In this document: positions 61,441 to 64,000 of the stretch, piece after piece
Layout: the number at the start of each line of letters is the position of its first letter
Position numbering within the stretch: position 1 is the stretch's first letter
NCBI GenBank assembly: GCA_048498035.1
Contig: JBEHYT010000006.1
Span: 124,001 to 188,000 of the forward strand
Origin: CADEDV01 sp048498035
GTDB taxonomy: Bacteria; Bacteroidota; Bacteroidia; Chitinophagales; Chitinophagaceae
Length of the DNA: 64,000 nucleotides
Direction of reading: 5' to 3'
Position numbers and translations under genes: made by a program
The notes under the pieces: generated by a model
The model's database searches: none
Seen by the model: the letters and a program-made list of their open reading frames with translations, nothing else
Told to the model about the DNA's origin: nothing

Positions 61441-62133
61441 TCAGGCTGCCCAATTCGCCACCACCAGCGCTACGATGCCGATAATAAGACCCCCGTAAAT
61501 TTCAGTGGTTGTATGGTCAGACACCATAAAGCGGGCGGTACATACCATACCGGTAAGAATCAGCGCAATAGAAGCATAAAGGCCAAAACCGGCGCCCTGC
61601 GCCAGCATCAGCATCAGCAGGTACGCCGCCGCCACACCCATTGAAATGGCGTGCATGCTGATCTTCATATATATATTACCCATAAGTCCGAGGGCGGAGG
61701 TGATCCAGATAGCAAGCGATAACACCACCATTTCTCTCGGGATTTCGGGTTGGTTGCGCAGCACATACCAGACCCAGAAAGAATAGATGCCGTAAGCTAC
61801 ATAGGGCAAAATGCGGTCTTTTTGCGTCCGGAGGTAAAATGAAGACGCAAATCCCAGTGCCCGGAATAATAAAATGGTAACAATAGGGAAAATAGTGTAG
61901 GATAAAATAACCTGGATCATGAACTGCTGTACGCGGAAAGTTGGCAGACCCGCAAAAAGATACGGCACCGTCCGGATTGAAAAATACACCAGGTACACCG
62001 GCACAAAAACCGGGTGAAAAACAACAGAGATCACTTTCGCCAGGAAACGCAGCACCGGGGAACGCTCCAACCCGTCGTGAAGCGGAGCCTCTTTTAATTG
62101 ATTACCTCTGTCTACTACCAATCGCTGATTCAT
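61441..62133 (-). CDS. PAP2-like integral membrane protein
   Basis: 230 residues from the ATG at 62133, with about six membrane spans. It resembles the PAP2 phosphatase layout: KDRILPYVAYGIY, KISMHAISMGVAAAYLL and ARFMVSDHTTTEIYGG, where His and Arg-x-His fit the second and third phosphatase motifs. The first motif (KxxxxxxRP) is weak (KDRILPY). It may be a lipid phosphatase or a catalytically altered relative. Confidence 0.72.
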   Translation of the reverse strand: MNQRLVVDRGNQLKEAPLHDGLERSPVLRFLAKVISVVFHPVFVPVYLVYFSIRTVPYLFAGLPTFRVQQFMIQVILSYTIFPIVTILLFRALGFASSFYLRTQKDRILPYVAYGIYSFWVWYVLRNQPEIPREMVVLSLAIWITSALGLMGNIYMKISMHAISMGVAAAYLLMLMLAQGAGFGLYASIALILTGMVCTARFMVSDHTTTEIYGGLIIGIVALVVANWAA

Positions 62134-62318
62134 GAATGAAAATGAATAAGAACAAACAAAAGCAGGTTGTTGTACACAAAGGTACATTCTAATCAATTGA
62201 TTCTGGGAGGGTTTTCAATTTTTACTTTTTCCTTATGCCGTTTTACCTATATTTATTTCCTGATGCCAACCCTATGCTGGTCCCGTGCGCCTGGTGATTG
62301 TTGATCAAAAACCATTTC

Positions 62319-62750
62319 ATGAAACGTGTTCCCCTTGTCTTCTTGTTTCTGCTCGCCCTTATTCCCGCTTTTTCCCAGCGCCATAATAAAGTAAAACTGC
62401 AGGCGATGTATGATGCCATCAAGGCTGCAGGTATTCGTGAACCCGATTTTGTAATGGCACAATGCATCCAGGAAACCGGCTGGCTGGCATGTAAAAAATG
62501 CTGCCTCCGCTATCACAACCTGTTTGGTTTTTACATCAAGGGAAACAAATGCAAAAAGTTCAAATCAGAACAGGAGTGTATCCTTTATTATAAATACTGG
62601 CAGGATAAGCGCTATCCCAAATGGAAAAAAGCACATCCCAAAGGAACCTATTACGATTTCCTGCATTATTCCAAATATGCAACCGGCGCTAAGTACAATG
62701 CAGAACTCAAACCGAAAGTGAGTTGGGTGCGAAAAAATTTGCGTCTCTGA
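62319..62750 (+). CDS. Glucosaminidase-domain secreted protein
   Basis: 143 residues from the ATG at 62319 with signal peptide (MKRVPLVFLFLLALIPAFSQ). Mature part resembles the mannosyl-glycoprotein endo-beta-N-acetylglucosaminidase fold: FVMAQCIQETGWLACKKCCLRYHNLFGFYIKGNKCKKF, YYKYWQDKRYPKW, TYYDFLHYSKYATGAKYNAELK. The Glu in QETGW fits the catalytic residue. Four cysteines suggest disulfides outside. It would trim cell wall. Alternative: an inactive binding variant. Confidence 0.85.
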   Translation: MKRVPLVFLFLLALIPAFSQRHNKVKLQAMYDAIKAAGIREPDFVMAQCIQETGWLACKKCCLRYHNLFGFYIKGNKCKKFKSEQECILYYKYWQDKRYPKWKKAHPKGTYYDFLHYSKYATGAKYNAELKPKVSWVRKNLRL

Positions 62751-62897
62751 TCTTCTTCTAACCCTGGACCCTTCTAACCCTGCATTCTTCTAACCCTGCA
62801 TTTAAATGCAGGGTTAGAAGCGGGCCGGATTAGGGAGGCGCAGGGTTGGAGGAGGGCCGGATTGGGGAGGGCGCAGGGTCAGAAGAATGCAGGGTTA
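62751..62897. repeat. Nested palindromic repeat region between glucosaminidase gene and nhaA
   Basis: A perfect 34-bp palindrome (62787-62820, CTTCTAACCCTGCATTT and its inverse, no loop) is preceded by tandem versions of TTCTAACCCTG. It is followed by two direct copies of GGGCCGGATTGGGGAGG-type sequence (62822 and 62853). An outer inverted repeat, TAACCCTGCATTCTTC (62776-62791) against GAAGAATGCAGGGTTA (62882-62897), encloses all. It could act as terminator and as a REP/BIME-like recombination site. The motif GCATTCTTC also closes the ompA hairpins. Confidence 0.85.
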
Positions 62898-62910
62898 AGT
62901 ATCTTTAACC

Positions 62911-64000
62911 ATGCAGCTTTCAAAACTTTTTAAAGAATTCTTCCAGAGTGAGCGTAGTTCGGGTATCATCCTCATTGCCTGCACGGTAGCAAGCTTGCTG
63001 CTGGCCAACGTATTCATCGGAGAATCCTATGCACATTTCTGGCACCGTGATGCATCCATCCAGGCGGGGTTTGTACAACTCAACCTTAGCGTTGAACACT
63101 GGATCAACGACGGATTGATGGCTGTATTCTTTTTACTCGTTGGATTGGAAATAGAGCGTGAGCTATATGTGGGTGAATTATCCTCGCTCCATACGGCATC
63201 GCTCCCGGTGATCGCCGCCGTTGGCGGAATGGCGATTCCTGCGCTGGTGCATTTCCTGTTTAATGCAGGCACAGCTACCCAGGATGGGTTTGGTATTCCC
63301 ATGGCCACCGATATCGCCTTCGCACTTGGTATTCTTTCACTGGCCGGAAAGCGGGTGCCCGGCGCACTCAAAATATTTCTTACCGCCCTCGCTATCATTG
63401 ATGATCTTGGCGCCATCCTGGTAATTGCGATATTTTATACCGAGCAAATTCATATTGCGTTTTTGCTGGCCGCCCTTGGCATCTTTGCTTTGCTGATTGT
63501 ACTAAACCGGTTGCGGGTAAAACAGTTGAAATGGTATTTGATCGGCGGGCTGTTAATGTGGTATTGCATGTTGCAATCCGGTATCCATGCCACCATCAGC
63601 GGCGTGCTGCTGGCGTTTACCATTCCATTTGAAGACGGTGGTGAAAAATCGCCTTCCTACCGACTGCAACACTGGCTGCATAAGCCGGTGGCATTTGGCA
63701 TCGTACCATTATTTGCATTCGCCAATACCGGCGTAGTGTTTAGTGGAGATGTGAATGAAGTTTTGCTAAGCAGGAATAGTCTTGGTATTATCGCCGGACT
63801 TGTAGCAGGAAAGCCAATCGGGATTCTCCTGTTCTGTTATACTGCTATCCGCCTGCGAATGGCAAAATTACCGGAAGGTGTAAACTGGTCACAATTGACC
63901 GGCGCTGGTATGCTGGCCGGTATCGGGTTTACCATGTCCATCTTTATCACCCTGCTGGCATTTAAAGAGGCAGGCATCGTCAATTCTTCCCGTATAGCCA
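62911..64000 (+). CDS. nhaA: Na+/H+ antiporter NhaA, 5' part
   Basis: The frame starts with ATG at 62911 and is still open at the right edge; 363 residues are visible. NhaA marks: FFQSERSSGIILIACTVASLLLAN, WINDGLMAVFFLLVGLEIERELYVGELS, GFGIPMATDIAFALGILSLAG with the transport Asp pair region, LTALAIIDDLGAILVIAIFY with the second Asp pair, and GAGMLAGIGFTMSIFITLLAF. It expels Na+ in exchange for protons, working best at alkaline pH. NhaA is unrelated to the CPA1 antiporter at 17.7 kb. Only the last 30 or so residues seem missing. Confidence 0.97.
   Translation, partial: MQLSKLFKEFFQSERSSGIILIACTVASLLLANVFIGESYAHFWHRDASIQAGFVQLNLSVEHWINDGLMAVFFLLVGLEIERELYVGELSSLHTASLPVIAAVGGMAIPALVHFLFNAGTATQDGFGIPMATDIAFALGILSLAGKRVPGALKIFLTALAIIDDLGAILVIAIFYTEQIHIAFLLAALGIFALLIVLNRLRVKQLKWYLIGGLLMWYCMLQSGIHATISGVLLAFTIPFEDGGEKSPSYRLQHWLHKPVAFGIVPLFAFANTGVVFSGDVNEVLLSRNSLGIIAGLVAGKPIGILLFCYTAIRLRMAKLPEGVNWSQLTGAGMLAGIGFTMSIFITLLAFKEAGIVNSSRIA

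Noticed and set aside
1..64000. Prophage, biosynthetic cluster or defence system
   Set aside because: No capsid, integrase, PKS/NRPS, restriction-modification or other defence genes could be recognised in any frame.

Overview
The window is chromosomal DNA of a Bacteroidota bacterium, most likely from the family Chitinophagaceae. The grounds are a SusC/SusD pair, several large outer-membrane receptors with carboxypeptidase-like N-terminal domains, lipoproteins with short signal peptides, DUF6520, DUF5606 and DUF1761 proteins, LytS/LytTR two-component pairs, and A/T-rich translation starts instead of strong Shine-Dalgarno sites. I recognise no rRNA, tRNA, CRISPR array, phage or intact insertion sequence.

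Layout. 1-2.7 kb: the end of a SusC gene and a complete SusD gene, visibly AT-richer than what follows. 3.3-10.4 kb: a urate-to-ureidoglycolate cluster. puuD diverges from an operon of allB, allC, allE, uraD and uraH, followed by an aldolase/citrate-lyase-like DUF6986 gene. 10.5-17.3 kb: housekeeping and stress genes (saccharopine-dehydrogenase-like, Nfu-type Fe-S protein, ICMT-like methyltransferase, cmoA, Spx/ArsC-like, a lipoprotein MsrB, a TetA-like exporter, an OmpA-like lipoprotein). The ompA 3' end plus its terminator hairpin is present as three tandem copies of about 166 bp. 17.7-19.3 kb: a CPA1 antiporter.

19.5-27.3 kb and 42.7-47.6 kb hold two paralogous envelope-stress modules. Each has an outer-membrane beta-barrel receptor, an ECF sigma factor with a TTG start, a roughly 100-residue single-span protein with a PFFYTR motif (probable anti-sigma factor), a membrane-anchored Spy/CpxP/CnrX-like periplasmic protein, and a second secreted small helical protein. 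The first module also has an AraC regulator and continues into YHYH, YwqK/MORN-like and SCO1 genes. The layout resembles CnrYXH of Cupriavidus, and it is the most interesting system here.

27.3-42.6 kb: an intergenic region with three direct repeats that may encode a structured RNA, a helical-repeat protein, a 273-bp segment bounded by inverted repeats, a UvrD/PcrA helicase, a LytS/LytTR pair, an Ala/Thr-rich secreted protein behind a sigma-54-like promoter, an outer-membrane protein, a GH25 lysozyme, and a MerC / SCO1 / Fur-family metal locus with a possible operator. An M3 oligopeptidase and a DUF5606 protein with a long charged tail close this part.

47.6-64 kb: a second LytS/LytTR pair, small DUF1761, DUF1579 and VOC proteins, and a DNA maintenance set (polA, uvrB, recA) interspersed with TM2, mgsA, YceI, OB-fold and PAP2-like membrane proteins. 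A glucosaminidase-like protein, a nested palindromic repeat and the 5' part of nhaA end the window.
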